Shown here one piece after another: positions 32,613 to 45,600 of a stretch of 64,000 bases of DNA. Source of the stretch: Trebouxia sp. TZW2008 (Eukaryota; Chlorophyta; Trebouxiophyceae; Trebouxiales; Trebouxiaceae); contig BDIU01000084.1 of the NCBI GenBank assembly GCA_002118135.1, positions 1 through 64,000 of the forward strand. Direction: 5' to 3'. A program made the position numbers and the translations under genes. Position 1 is the first letter of the stretch; every line of letters starts with the position of its first letter. The notes under the pieces were generated by a model. It was not told the origin of the DNA. It saw only the letters and a list, made by a program, of their open reading frames with translations, and did no database searches.

Positions 32613-35600
32613 ATGGACCTGAAAACAGTTGCATTGATCGTCGCCGCGAATCTGTTGGCGATTGCGGTGGGATTGCAGCGTCTCGACACGCAGGGCTTTA
32701 TCAGGCTCGACAGTTTTCTGCCTTATCAGCTGTTGGGCCAGCCGTGCGGGCTATCTCGCGACACCTTCTATGCTATTGTCAGCGATCGTATAGTGCTACC
32801 AACAGGCGTGGCACCAGGAGCAGGTATGCTTGAACTGTTAGATGTCACGTGTCAACATGGTCTGAAGACAGTCCGAAATCAATCCTGCACCTGCCACAGT
32901 GATAGTCAATGATGGCATCGTGTCCAAGGTCTTGCGGCTTCCAGTTGGTCTGAGTGCAGCCAAAAAGAAGTCTATTGTAACACAGCAAGCGGGGTACTTG
33001 GATAGACAGCTACAAAGCATACATGACTATGGACATGCTGTAGTGTCTCCTGGACTTGTTGATGTCCATGTGCATATGGATGAGCCTGGCCGAGAACACT
33101 GGGAAGGTACAGTCAAGCAATGCTAAGCAGCTGATGCAAGCACAAACATCGACAGCGTAATCGCAAAATGCAAGCACTGACCAGGCTTTGCCTTGCATCA
33201 AGTTAGCATAACTTTGCTGCAGCGCACACACAATCAGCCATCCTGCACGCTGCGGCTTGGACGGCAGTGCATACATCAGCCTCATTAGCTGCCTCAAGCA
33301 TCATTTTCTGTGCTTCTGCACTGTCATGCTTTTTGCCTGTCTGCGAGGCATATCTGCTGCCAATGGTCTACATGAAATGACATTTGCCTTGTTTTAGGGA
33401 TATCTGCTGCCACATCAGCAGCAGCTGCGGGAGGCGTGACAACCATCATTGACATGCCTTTGAACAATAACCCACCCACCACTGACCTACAAAGCTTGCA
33501 AGCAAAGCAGGCGCTTGTGAAAGTGAGCTGCACTAATTAAGGTCACAAATCGCCTCTATGTCACCCTTCTGATTGACGCTAATCGCTGCATCTCTCGCCC
33601 TGAAGCATCTATCGCACAGAACTTGCATCATCGAGCTACGCTTGTGCAGTACACCCTTGCTACAAAGATTGTTACCGCCACCATCACAAATGTGGCCCTT
33701 CATTGTGGCTGTTTTCAATCCATCAATCAATTAATGAATCAATTTATGTACTGTCTTTGGGACCCAGCAGGGGCGTTCACCGACAATGTCAACAATGAAT
33801 CAACTCAAAACATTTTGCTGAGTATCACACGCGGAAAACACAACCTGAAAGCTGCCCGGTGCGTTCTTTCAATATGCATGGCAATCAAATTCTGCATCAC
33901 ATGCTGCAGCCTTGCTCATAATACCAGAGGCTGTATGCAGTTCAACAGCACTGATGGCGACGCTGTAATGATTTGCAAGCATGATATTTTGACTACATGC
34001 CAATCATCAATTCTCAAGTCTCTTCTTTGCCAAATGCAGAAAAAGGCTAAGGTTGATGTGGGTTTGTGGGCAGGGCTGGTGCCCGAGAACGCCCTTGACC
34101 ATGACCTGTTACAGAGCGTGCTCGACAACGGAGCCCTTGGGTTCAAATCATTCATGTCACCTGCAGGTGATTGTGGAAATTTACTGCACTTCATGGGTCA
34201 TCTATGTTCCTCACAGGCGTTGTTGTCTGCAGGCATAATTGCATATAGTAGTGAAACAAAACAGGCAATCAATGTTGCCTCTAGCTGCCATGACACAATC
34301 AACGCATGCAGCAATACAGAACTGTAGGCATGCTCCGACTTTGAGCAAGCATGGACCGTCTGTACTTGCACCCAAGATCTTTGGTTGTTGCTGTACACTG
34401 CATACCACAGTTTGACTCGGCAGTCATGAGATTGGGCAATTTGGCTGTGCATCCGTGTTGATAGAGACAACAAACCCAACTGCAGTCTTTGCATGTTGCT
34501 GTGCAACAGCAAGCTGTAGCATTTCTGTCTGGCTGCATGCTTCAGTTTATGGATGTTGTTGTGCATCAGCAAGCAGTAGCAACTTTGTCTGTCTGCATGA
34601 TACCATCATGGCACTAGATAAGTGTGAAGCATTCAGCTGACAGCCACAGCGCCAAAGTCCTGCCTGCTGATTTTGTTCACCCACTGACCTTGTTTTGCAA
34701 AGAATCAAACGGTAGCAGAAGCTTGAAACTGTTGCTTACCTACCCCTCTGCTCCAGGAATAGACGGCTTCAGCAATGTGAACAGGACCCACATTGAGGCA
34801 GCTTTGCCAGTGCTGAAGCGCAACGGCGTCCCATACCTTGTTCATGCTGAGATTGTGGATGATGACATACAACCACAGGTCTGTACTCAGCTTCTTGATG
34901 TACAACTTGTGCTTTGCTGAGCATGACTAGGGTCAAAGTTCATGACCTGCATGACCTTGTTCAAGACAAGGTAGCTGTCGTCATGCTGGTGTGGTGTACA
35001 AGGCATTGTGAGCTGTCAACTCAATGTTGAAGCAAATCTGTCATTGTCACAAGTAGGCACATTACTTCAAGCAATGCCTGTCTTTGCTCAGAGAAATCTG
35101 AGCTCCATTGCTCAGACAGATCCTAGCTCCCTTACTCAGACAGGTCTGAGGCATTGTGACCTAGCAAGTCAATGTTGAGATCATTCTGCTGCTGTTAGAC
35201 ACCATGACAGCTATACAATTGTTGTTCACCCTTGCTCTGGGGAAATCAAGACGTGTCGACCTGTCAAGACAGCAGCAAAACAAACTTGCTGCTGTTGCAT
35301 GCCACACACGTACTGGAAGAGAGAGAGAGAAGAGAGAGAACAATTTTACATGCTTTAGCCAGCCAACAAGGCTGATCACATGTGCCACACTGTGGCAATG
35401 ACTATATGTCCATGAAATTCAGGCAGTCTATGACATAGCGAAACACCCCCAAATGATCACGTTGCGCAAAAAAAGCGCGCGTGTGATAACCGCAGCTCTC
35501 AAACAAACCAGGGTACTTGGCCCGCACCCCAGCCAATGCTCCACATTTAAACACTAAGTGCCTTTCATCGCCTAAGGCCCCAGAACCGCAAAGTGTGCAC

Positions 35601-38600
35601 AACCTACAGGCNNAGCTGGTGACAACCAAGCCTAAACTGTAGAAAGCGCTGCATGTTCCTGCCAGAAACAGGCAATTGATAATATTGTCTACGAGCGCTA
35701 AAAGGCTGAAACCACTGAGCATATGTGTAATAAACCACACCTGCACTGGGGGCCTGACGTGGGCAATACAAAGCGACGTGGGCAATACAAAGCAACAGCG
35801 GCAGGGCCTGCTAAATCAGCCTTCAAAGCATCAATGACAGCAGGCACGTCCAAGACAGGCACTCTATCCGTCACGTGAGGCATGCTCACACCAACCTGAT
35901 GCAAGCAAGCAGCCACAGAACTTGAAAATTTGAAAGCACTGTCCTCAAAAGCATCGCTCAAGCTGTCCAACAAGACAGTATGGAAAAAGCTACNNNNNNN
36001 NNNNNNNNNNNNNNNNNNNNNNNNNNNNNNNNGTAAGCATGATGTTGCGCGGGGTGGAGGGGCTCAGACCGCAAATGGCCCTAAGATAATAATCAAAAAA
36101 GCAGTTGCATGTCGAGACGAGCTTGCTGAGCTGAGCCTGCGCTAGGACCGTGCATGCCCCAAATCTCACAGCCATAGTGCAAGGCGGGTACCAATATAGA
36201 TTGCAGCAGTTGCAAATGGATGTTGACAGTGTTGCCACATTCCAAGAGAGAGTGACGGCGCTGTACAGCCGCCCAAGAACCAGCTGCTTTGTGTTTGATA
36301 GGCCGGATCAAGTGTGCAATGTCCCGAGAGGCATGAAAGTGCAAGCCCAAGTACTTGAAAGTGTCAACCTCCTCAATAGGCAAGCCCCCAAATGTGATTG
36401 AAGTGACTGCGACCTCCTCAGTGAAAAGTGACATGACCTTGGTCTTTGGGGAAAGCAATTTCTGCTGCTCAGAGGGATCCAAGATGTCACCCCTAGGTCT
36501 CAAGCAGTCAGCTGCTGTGTCACACACAAAATCATCATTGCAATCAGGATTGATTTGCTCAGAGAAACTCAAGGCGTTTGAGCTGTCAAGCTAATGATAA
36601 CACAAAAATGCTGCTGGCGCACATCACCACAACCACATCCACGTGCATTTTTGCTTTGGGGGATGTAATGCGCTTTCAGCTATCAAATCAACGTCAAAAG
36701 GACTCTGCTCAGGCAAATTGAAGGGCAGCAGAGCTCTCAGCCAATGTCAAAGCAATTCTGCTGCCATTGTGGATGAGCAGATCCACTGCAAAAGCTCACT
36801 GTTGCTCAGGGGGATCCAAGGCAATTTCAGACTTACCTGGCAACTAGGCCCAAATCCTTTGAAGCCAATGCTGTAGCCCTGCTGATTGATGTTTTGAGGA
36901 AGAGCAAGAGTCAACCCATGAAGCCAGGATTCCAGTTGCATATTGTTCACCTGGCCAATGCAGACTTACTGGCAGACATCAAGCAAGCACAAGATGAAGG
37001 TAGCTTGCCTGCTCACTTACTTGCCAGCCTAGGTGTGTCTGCATGTCCTTTGTCAGTCTGTGTGTCTGCCTGCCTGCTTGTCTGCCAGCCATGTGGGTCT
37101 ATCAGTCTGTCTGACTGTTTGCCTGACTGATTGTCTGTCTGTTTGACTGTCTGTCTGTTGGCTTGTCTGTGTGTTTCTTGGTTCGTGTGACAGACATCAA
37201 GCAAGCGCAAGATGAAGGTAGCTTATCTTCCTGCCTGCCTGCCAGCCTCTGTGTGTGTGAGTGTATGTGTGGGTGCAGGTCCTTTGTCTGTTTATCTGTC
37301 TGTCACTCTGACTAACATTTGCCTGTCTGTCGGTCGGTCTGCCTGTCTGTCTGCCTGCCTGCTTGCCTGTCTGCCTGCCTGTCTTGCCTGCCTGTCTGTG
37401 TCGGTCCGTCCGTCCGTCCGTCCGTCCGTCCGTCTGTCCGTCCGTCCGTCCGTCCGTCCGTCCCTCCGTCTGCCTGTCTGTCTGTCTGTCTGTCTGCCTG
37501 TCTGTCTGCCTGATGGTGCTGTCGGCAGCATGTAGCAAAAGGGCACTGTAGCTCGGTCAGATGTGCTTGTAGCATTGTAGAGCATTATGCTTTGCCAACA
37601 TAATGCAGCAAACGACACGCTTGGCAAGGCATCAATCAAATGAGTAGGGACGCATGCAGGGCTTCACGTACAGACTCACTTTCATCTTGCCTTGTGTATA
37701 CTCAAGGAGTGTTTCTCTTGCACACATGTTTCAACAGTGGTCACTGTATCCAAGTGTTCTGAGGAACATGCATGGTTCCATGCCTGCAATGCGATGGTTC
37801 AGGCAAAGCTGCATTGCCTCAACCCATCAGACTGCGTATTACACAGTCATATATTGTCCGATGCGGTAAGCTGCATCCGAAAGCCAGATTGTTATGCAGG
37901 ACTGCCCCTCAGCATTGAAACTGCCCCGCACTACTTGGCCTTCAACAAGCAAGATGTGACAGATGGCAATACTCTGCTGAAGTGCGCTCCGCCCATCAGA
38001 GATGCGGCAAACCAAAAGGCGCTGTACAAGGGTCTTCAGGTGAATCACTACCCAAGACAGATTCCGTGCAGAAACATGTTTGTCCTTTTGTTGCTGTCTT
38101 TCATTCTCATTTATTGATGTGGTTCATGGCCATCTATGGAGACATGCTGCTGAGCCACAGAGACTTCATGCAAGCCATCTCACAGCAGTGTGTCCTCTGT
38201 TTGAATGTTTTTATTTTGCCCTTTCAACTTCTTTTGGCTGGGCAGAGCTGTTCAAGGAGGACAGAAGCAATAAGCGGCCTTGTGTCTGTCTGTTACCCTA
38301 CCACCTGTCCCTGCTAAGTTAAGCTGTTGGCCCAGGCAGACTTTGAACAAGCTAGTCAAGACCAGGCCTTCCTATGCATAATTTTCTTCCTTTAGGTCTC
38401 CACAAGTTGATTGCGCTGAGCATACTTGTGCAATGCAGGCATGAGTGAGCAATATCTTATATCTGAGGCAGACTTCGCCACTTTCCATCACTGTTGAGTT
38501 CTTCCTTTAGGCCCTTTCAACTTCGTTTTGGCCCCTTCGGCTTCCTTTCACTGAGCACATTTGTGAAACGTAGGCAGGGATAATGAGCAGTCTGGCCTCA

Positions 38601-40645
38601 GACCACTCTCCCTCCCCCTGCCAAGACAAACTGCTAGAGGAGGGAGACTTCTTGCAAGCCTGGGGTGGCATCTCAGGTAAAAAAGCTTTTGTCTCTTTGA
38701 TTGCTTTTTGTATGTCACTTGAGTTTTTCTCATTCTACCTCTGCTTCTTGTTTGCTTGCTGTCAAGGGATGTTCAGTCGCCAATGCACACAGGCAGTACA
38801 GCAACAGCACATGCTGCATTGTTTGGAATGATGATGAAGAGGCACACGACAGCTCTTGTCATGTTGCCCCCCTTGTATTGATGAGCAGAGTTGCAACTCA
38901 CTACTGGTGGCAGGTGTGTGCAACAACCTCTTTCTAAAGAAGTAACAAACAAGTGAATCGGGCATTGCTGTTCTGTCCGACAGTCAAATGTCCTGGAGCC
39001 TTGACTGCATGTGTAGCAGCAGTCACTCATTGAGGAACACAGCTATCTGGACACAAGCAAAGTTGAAACAGTCATTGCATGAGTGAGCCTGCCTTGCAAA
39101 CACATATCTACAGTGTGTCTTGCCTTTGTCATGGACAGCTTTGATAAAGGTGATCCAGAGTGTTGGATCTGCTCTGTAAGTCCTGTTTTATTGCTGTCAT
39201 GAGCCTGCTTTGTATGTCAAGGTTTGCAATATGTGCTTCCTGCGACACGGACAGCCATGCAAAAGCTTGATCCAAAGCCAAGTCAGAAACAGCCATATCG
39301 CGGCTCTGCGGAGCACTGCACCAAGCCAGATTTCAACGCTGAATTTTGAGCCTGCAGGTCTCCAGTGCATGTTGCAGACAGCCATATAACAGTTTGCTTC
39401 AGGGGTCCGACACGACACAGCCCTACTTTACCTGAGCTTGTTTCAATTACTCACTTCTGATTTGTAAATCCAGGTCTGCAGTATTTGCTGCCTGCGACAT
39501 GGACAGCCATGCAAAAGCTTGATCCGAAAGCCAAACCAGAAACAGCTCTAGCGCAACTAGGTCACTGGTGGAGTGCTGCACCAAGCCAGATGGCAAAGCT
39601 GTCAGGCAGCAAAGGCCGCATTGAGGAAGGCTTACATGCTGACTTGATGGTGAGGTCCTGTTGCTGTTGCTGTTCTTGTCTTTGTTGTTGATCTTGTTCC
39701 TGATGATTTCATGCTGAGTTGATGGTGAATCTCCCGTCTTCCCCATGTTTCAAGTTGCCTGAGTTGATTGTTTGATGCCCGGCTGTCCAAGCCAAGTTGC
39801 CAAGTTGCCAAGTTATCAGGTGGCAAAGATTGCATTGAGAAAGGCTTACATGCTGACTTGATGGTCAAATTCTTGCTCTGCAAGTGACCCATTGCTGTTC
39901 CTGTTGACACTCCTGTCCTTGTTTTTAGGCCTTATAAGCTGACTTGGTGGTCACTCCCCCCTCTTGAAGAGCTCTGTTGTTTTTGCTCTTGCCTTGTGGT
40001 CCTGCTTCTCGTTCAGTTGCTTTCTGCTCCTGATCTTGTTGCTAATTTTCTCGTCATTGCTTTTGCTATTCCTGTCCTTTCTCTTGTTCTAGATTCATAT
40101 TGCCGCTCCTGCTTGCTCTGTCTTTCACCTGTGTCCACTTCTTCTCATTTTCCTTTGTGGACTGCAGGTTTGTGGCCACAGGTTCTGCACGCTTGTGGTT
40201 GATAAAGGCAAAACTCGTTGACTCTGTTGTTGACTGATGCAGGTCTGGAATTCAGCTGATGTTGCTAATACCTCTGCGGCTTCCATGAGACATAGAAAGT
40301 CCTGCTCGGCCTACAGCAATGTGCCCTTCAAAGGCAAAGTACTAGCTGCGTTTGCAAAAGGACACACAATTAATTGACAGAGGCCAAAGTCTTTAATTCT
40401 GCAATTGATGCATGTGGTTGAGCAAAACTTGTTAAATCTGCTGTTGACTAATGCAGGTTTGGGATCCAGATGCTGTTGCTGACACCACTGTGGCTTCCAT
40501 GAAGCAGAAAAACCCCTGCTCACCTTATAGTGGCCTGCCCCTGAAAGGCAAAGCGTTGGCAACCTATGTGAAAGGGCAACTGGTGTTCACCGCTGAGCAT
40601 GGCGTGACCAAGAACACGTGTGGCAAGCTGATCAGCAGGCGATGA
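32613..40645 (+). CDS. ALN: allantoinase, 10 exons, 522 residues
   Basis: Allantoinase hydrolyses allantoin to allantoate in purine-nitrogen recycling and belongs to the cyclic amidohydrolase superfamily. Exons: 32613-32823, 32900-33106, 33398-33522, 34040-34166, 34757-34878, 36831-36999, 37900-38039, 38574-38676, 39474-39649 and 40457-40645; all phases agree. An N-terminal hydrophobic segment ([16 protein letters not shown]) resembles the signal anchor of plant allantoinases. Metal and catalytic motifs are [12 protein letters not shown] (exon 2), ALGFKSFM with the carbamylated Lys (exon 4), VPYLVHAE (exon 5), LHIVHLANA (exon 6), ETAPHYLAF and [10 protein letters not shown] (exon 7), and LASDHSPSP with the catalytic Asp (exon 8). 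The C-terminus has [14 protein letters not shown]. Intron 5 contains a LINE fragment and an N gap, and exons 6, 9 and 10 have ghost copies. Confidence 0.95.
33712..33770 (-). repeat. retroposon-like fragment with ATTG tail, second copy
   Basis: In allantoinase intron 3, ATCA/ATTA tetranucleotides adjoin a GACCC-containing segment, in the same arrangement as at 29115-29175. Confidence 0.3.
35405..36590 (-). mobile_element. non-LTR retrotransposon (LINE) fragment, 5'-truncated
   Basis: The minus strand encodes the C-terminal part of a LINE reverse transcriptase: SPKTKVM, then [40 protein letters not shown], and after the gap a C-terminal zinc knuckle ([20 protein letters not shown]) with RAKYPGLF, ending at a stop at 35405-35407. 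The catalytic YADD region and endonuclease are absent, so it is dead on arrival or truncated. It lies in allantoinase intron 5, antisense to the gene. Undetermined bases interrupt it at 35612-35613 and 35994-36032. Confidence 0.8.
35994..36032. other. assembly gap (39 N)
   Basis: A run of N inside the LINE fragment, probably a scaffold join in repetitive sequence. Confidence 0.95.
37030..37515. repeat. tetranucleotide repeat tract and exon 6 end copy
   Basis: Long imperfect runs of CTGT, CTGC and CCGT units fill allantoinase intron 6. At 37193-37222 a 30-bp copy of the end of exon 6 (ACATCAAGCAAGCGCAAG, then a GTAGCT donor) is embedded in the tract. Confidence 0.85.
39221..39325 (+). pseudogene. 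ghost of allantoinase exon 9 (5' part)
   Basis: It repeats the start of exon 9 (real 39474-39649), including ATGGACAGCCATGCAAAAGC with one change, but degenerates after about 80 nt and has no donor. Confidence 0.7.
39780..39872 (+). pseudogene. ghost of allantoinase exon 9 (3' part)
   Basis: It repeats the end of exon 9 (AAGGCTTACATGCTGACTTG and the following donor region) downstream of the real exon. Confidence 0.65.
40243..40377 (+). pseudogene. upstream copy of allantoinase last exon, open to a stop
   Basis: An acceptor at 40242 is followed by 44 open codons and a TGA at 40375-40377. It aligns with the real last exon: [15 protein letters not shown] against [15 protein letters not shown], and [12 protein letters not shown] against [12 protein letters not shown]. 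The phase matches exon 9, so splicing to it would give a functional-looking but shorter C-terminus lacking the final [15 protein letters not shown]. It may be a real alternative last exon or a ghost. Confidence 0.6.
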
Positions 40646-40732
40646 TAGCAGCTGGCATTCCACATCAATGTCTTGCTGTAAGTATTTCAGGTAGCACCAT
40701 GTGGCCACTGCGGAGACTAGCGCGGCCATGAG

Positions 40733-40990
40733 CACATGTGGCAAGCTGATCAGCAGGCAATGACGGTGATTGGCAATCTACAAACATACCTCCATTAAAG
40801 TGGCAAAACCCTGTCACTTCAGGTGTTTTCTGCTACCAAGAATGGACTGACAACTTGATTTGGTTAATCAGCAAGCAATGATGCCAGCCAGCACTACACT
40901 GGCTGTCTTCCTTCGAGATAAGCAAGTGCTCCCAAAGCTTGACACAGAGATGACTAAGCACAAGAGCGGTCAGCTGATCAACAGGCAATT
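40733..40990 (+). repeat. echoes of the allantoinase stop-codon region
   Basis: The 3' end of the last exon (GGCAAGCTGATCAGCAGGC) recurs at about 40740-40760, and shorter versions at about 40866-40880 and 40972-40988, all after the real stop. Confidence 0.5.
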
Positions 40991-42603
40991 GCAGGCTCAC
41001 ATGTGTCCTCCATCAGATTCAGAGCACCAGCCCGTCAGAGCTGAAAGCACAGCTCCAATTACTGTCATGCACAGCCACACACTTTTGTCGTCTGTTGTGG
41101 TCAGCAGAGAAAAAAAGGCAAAGTTCATGCCATTAGGCGTCATAACGGGAGCCTCTCCAATAGAGGCAGACCTGGATCACGTGATGTGCCCAGCAATGGA
41201 TTGTGTCTGCAGCGTTGAAACGTTGTTGCCTGTTGACAGCCTGCTGGTGTGTCTAAGCCTGGTGCCTGTGAGCACTCAAGCTCTGCATGACTGTCATAGC
41301 TTGATAGGACCAATTGTGTGTTTGAGACTCAGAGGTCACTTGGGCATGCGAGTATGTGTGACACCAGTCACACCTAAGCTGATGCATATGCTGCAAAATC
41401 ACGCACAGAGTATAGAGTTTAAAGTTGCTGCTGCTGATGCTGCTGCATCTGTCTTATAACGTAGACTGTGTGTTTGCAGTGGCTTGAAATTTCCATCTCA
41501 CATGTGCCTCAGCAGCATTTGTGACATGCAGCTGCTGGCACAAATATATGCGCAAGGCATTCATTTGCTGAGCTTGCATGTGAGGTTATGGACAAAGCAA
41601 CATTACTACACGGTTAATTTTGCTGGGTTTGATATGCTACACAGTGTGCCACTCTAGCATGTGACCGCTATTGTCACTGTCTCTCCCGCTGCCTAGCCTG
41701 GGAAATGCATTGAACGGTGGCAAAAGGCAAATTTGCATGGGTCTGGTTAGTCATTGACCCAGGCCATCCCAAGGCGCTGCTAGCCTGTGCAAGATGAGCG
41801 AATTTTGGTAAGATGTTGAGACGTGCAGTGACTGCCTAGTCCAGCGATAGGCAGGCGGCACATGATCCTGTCAGCGTGCAATAGCAAGGACTCGTAAATA
41901 CTTGGATCATGCTGGCCGTGCAAACTGCTTTGCAGATCTAGAGCCGCTACTTTTTAGCTAACAGCCAATGATAACCATGTGCGTTGAGAATTGTTTTCAA
42001 AGAGCATCATTAGCTGCAGTTGTAGTGCAATGAACGCGCATTTCGGCGCGCAGATGTTGGTGAACTTGCGACCTCTGCAGCTTGGTGCAGCTGGACACGC
42101 ATGCAGCACATGCCAACAGGCCCTTCAATGTCCAGAGGCCAAGAGAGAGACTTTTTTGACGATGGCATGGAGTTGCCTCGGCAGGTGCATCTCGTCACGA
42201 CAGCGAGCAGTCTAGAAACGGACCGAAGCTGTTGACGTAAATGCATGCCTGTCATTTTACTGCTGATTCAGGGATCCCGACGTGTACTCGCAAGCCGTGC
42301 AACATCACGCTCAGCGTTTTGATCCACGCTCTCCGACAAATCTCCGATTGCATACACAAGGCCGTGTCTGCGATACCAGGAGACCTTAGGCGTTTGAGCT
42401 TATCGCGCTGTTTAGTTCGGAGTGTTTGGGAAGTGGTTAGCCTGCGTACTTTCGCATGCGGACGGCCTTGCGTGTCGTCGCAGCCTCAAAAAAGTGTTGC
42501 CTGAGTGATCTCAGTCAAACGCAACAAACCTTAGTAGGTCGCTACATACGCTGATTGTAGTCGCCTAGTAACGCCTGCTTTCTTGGCAGCAGCCTTTCAG
42601 CTT
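40991..42603. other. intergenic, no gene recognised
   Basis: A 199-codon open frame (40860-41459) overlaps the echoes of the allantoinase end and shows no protein family, so I regard it as chance. The rest should hold the 5' region of the next gene. Confidence 0.4.
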
Positions 42604-45600
42604 ATGACCGACGTTCCAAGTCGGGAATTTGATGTCGCTGCTGTAGCTCGTAGCATAAGCCTTGTGTTGAGGTCGGGACATGTCTCGCCCTCTCAGGCAG
42701 ACCAGCTTCAGGCGGCTTGCAAAGGCCTGCAATACTGCAGGTGAGTCTATGCGCACCAGCATTCGTCCATGCTGCCGGTGATTGCCAAGTCCTGTTGTGT
42801 TATTGCAGTGTTGGCATACACGTCAAGAACTTTGGGACCGTTATATGCACTGACAGTCTGTTGAAGCCAGGCTTTATTGACCTGAGTCTATGTCCCGTGC
42901 ACATGTCTATGTCTGGATCTGTCATCTCAAGAGCAAGCACTTTTCACGACAACCTGTCTATACACAGGTAAACTTCTTGGTTACCAAACTCTGAACAGAG
43001 TTTATGCTGGCTTTGCCATCATTGCTACATACCTCCTATTGCATCATGCTGCACTCACACTTTATTTTTACTACCTGCCTGTTTTTGTGTGCTCTGCTGT
43101 CTCTTTACACACATGCTTCAACTTCTCATGCAGCGTCTATACATTGCCATGACTTTGCTTATTGCGTCGTAGGAGTGGAGTGCCTGCCGATGCAGCTCGC
43201 CTAGTCCAGCGCCATAACCTCAAGTCTGCGGTTTGTGTTCCCATCAAGCTGAATGCAGTGATGGACGAAGACACTGTTCTGGCTTCGGAGCAAGTCTTAG
43301 GCACCATCAGCTTTGCAAGCGATCAGAGTGGAGGCGTCACCTCACAGTAAGGCCTTCACGAACAGCTGTCCATCAACTGCAAACTGATCGGATTGACAAC
43401 GTGCATCGTCCCAATGATATAGTGAACTACAGATGAATTAGCTTTTAAAAAGAAGTGGCATTGAACACACTTGTCTGAAGGCATTTCATGCTTCTGTATG
43501 CATTTGGCGGGGTCACACAACCTTGCTGGCAAACATGTACATGGTGACAACGAGTACACCTAAGCTCAACAGATTTTGCTATGCTGTGGTACCAATGTTG
43601 CACATAAGCTTCCATGTATACACCTCAGCTTGCTTGACAGAAGACCATGTTGTCATACAGCAGTTGCTCAAAATGGCTTTGTGTCTGTCTTGCAGCCTCT
43701 TGCCTTGTCAGTGCAAATTGGGGATGCATCATTCACGCTCAGGCACTGTGCTGTTACTGCCTGAACAGGTTTGGTTTAAGAAGGTTTCTTTTGTCACATT
43801 GATGAGTCACAAATCCAAGCACAGCTGCTGGCTTTGGGTGAGCCAGACTGAATCTTGCCGGTCTGGGCCATTTTCAGCATCAGCATAGCCCAAAACTTTT
43901 GCAGTCATTCGTGTCATGTTTAGTCATATCTGTCATGCGCAGGCATCGCCGTCAAGCAGAGGACATAGCTGTAGCTCTGGCGCTCGGCTTCGCAGATGCC
44001 AGCAGCAACATGTTCAACAACATCACAGACTATGTTCTGGGCCCAATGCATGGTCAGGCGTACCCTGTTATATCCCAACGCCCCCACCCTGACCCCGACC
44101 CCAGCCCCCCACTGGGCTGCCATCCAGATGATCCTGACCACAGAGATCAGGACCCTGACTCGTCTGCTCAGCTGCTGGCATCTGAAAGCAATGAAGCCTC
44201 AAGTAACAGCAGCGCAGATGCAGCACAAGAACCATCTGCTACTGCATTGCCTACTTCTTCTTCCACAGAATCTGCAGAGGCTCTGGCGAAACGGCTGGAT
44301 GAGCAGACTGATCTGCTCAGAGATGATCTTGGTCAGTCTTCTGAGAGACCAACTTCGCTGAAAGGCGGCAGCTCGCACCGAGTCAAAGCAGACCGCGACT
44401 CTGCGCAGCAAGACAGCGTTGGAAACTCCAAGGCGAGTGGTGTCAGACACCGTAAGCACAGGAAGATTGACGTGAGAGACTCAGGCAGCGAGGTTGAGCC
44501 AAAGAGAAGCGGTGACAAGAGCAATGACAAGAGTGAGCAGCGCTCTTTTTCCTTTGGGTTGTCTCTTTCTTGGCTAAGACGGCCGAGGTCAGATGACAGC
44601 GCACATGAGGAACCCAGCATGACTCCAAAAGCACGCATGCGCTCAAGCCAACAGCCCCGCCATTCAGGCCCTAGCAGGGCTGTTGCGGCGCAGACCAAGG
44701 CAGCCCAAGGCTATTGTCAGCGCCCTGTGATGCTGTCTTTCAAGGACAAAGCCTTGGAGAGGCAGTATTATGTCTGGCGTGCACAGCAGCGCAAATGGGT
44801 AGGTCTCTTTACAGTTGCGATCCTTACATCTTACTTGCACTTGCAAGTCCTTTACACTTACAGATATGTCTACAGTCACCGCTGCCTGGTTCTCAAGTGA
44901 ATGCAGCACATTGCACTTCTGGCCATGCCACACAATTACTGTCATACGCAGCTGTGCAGCTATCAACTTCTGAAGCACCTGCTGTACAGTGCTGCCTGCT
45001 GCTCAAGCGACTGTTCCACACCATAGTCAGAGCTGCGCCGCTCATTAACTTGCCTAGCTATGATGCCTTTAGCGTAAAGCCACTTGTTGGATGCTGCCTG
45101 ATGCTTTGGTCAGATGCTCAAGTGACTGTTTCACACATCAGCCGGAGCTACGCTACTCTCTTATACCATCCTAGCAGTGAGCACAGCTGTGGGCTGCAGC
45201 ACGTCAGCACGTCAGCACCTGCTGTTCAATGCTGTCTGTTGCTTACCTGATGCTGACATGATGCTTGGTTCAGATGCAAGTGACGGTCTCACACTGAAGG
45301 TGGAGCTGTGCTATTCTTCCAAAAACCTGTCACTGGGCGCAGGGGTGTTGCTATCAACGTCTGAAGCACCGTCAAGGACCCTGATGCTCAATCGACTGTT
45401 TCACACTGCTGGTGGAGCTATGCTCCTCAATCACCATCCTACCACTGAGCACAGCTTTGGGCTGCAGCATGTCCACACCTGCTTCTCAGCGCTGTCTGAT
45501 GCTTCCCTGATGCTAACATGATGCTAAAGTAATTGTTGCACACTGCAATGGAGCTGTCATGTTACTAATTCACCATCCTGGCAGTCGGCAAAGCTGTGGG

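Noticed and set aside
37030..37551. Cys/Leu-rich or Asp/Arg/Gln/Thr-rich proteins in the tetranucleotide tract
   Set aside because: Open in all frames only because the repeat lacks stop codons; it is intronic in allantoinase.
40860..41459. 199-codon open frame after allantoinase
   Set aside because: No family, no splice context, and its start overlaps non-coding echoes of the allantoinase last exon. About one such open frame is expected by chance in a window of this size.
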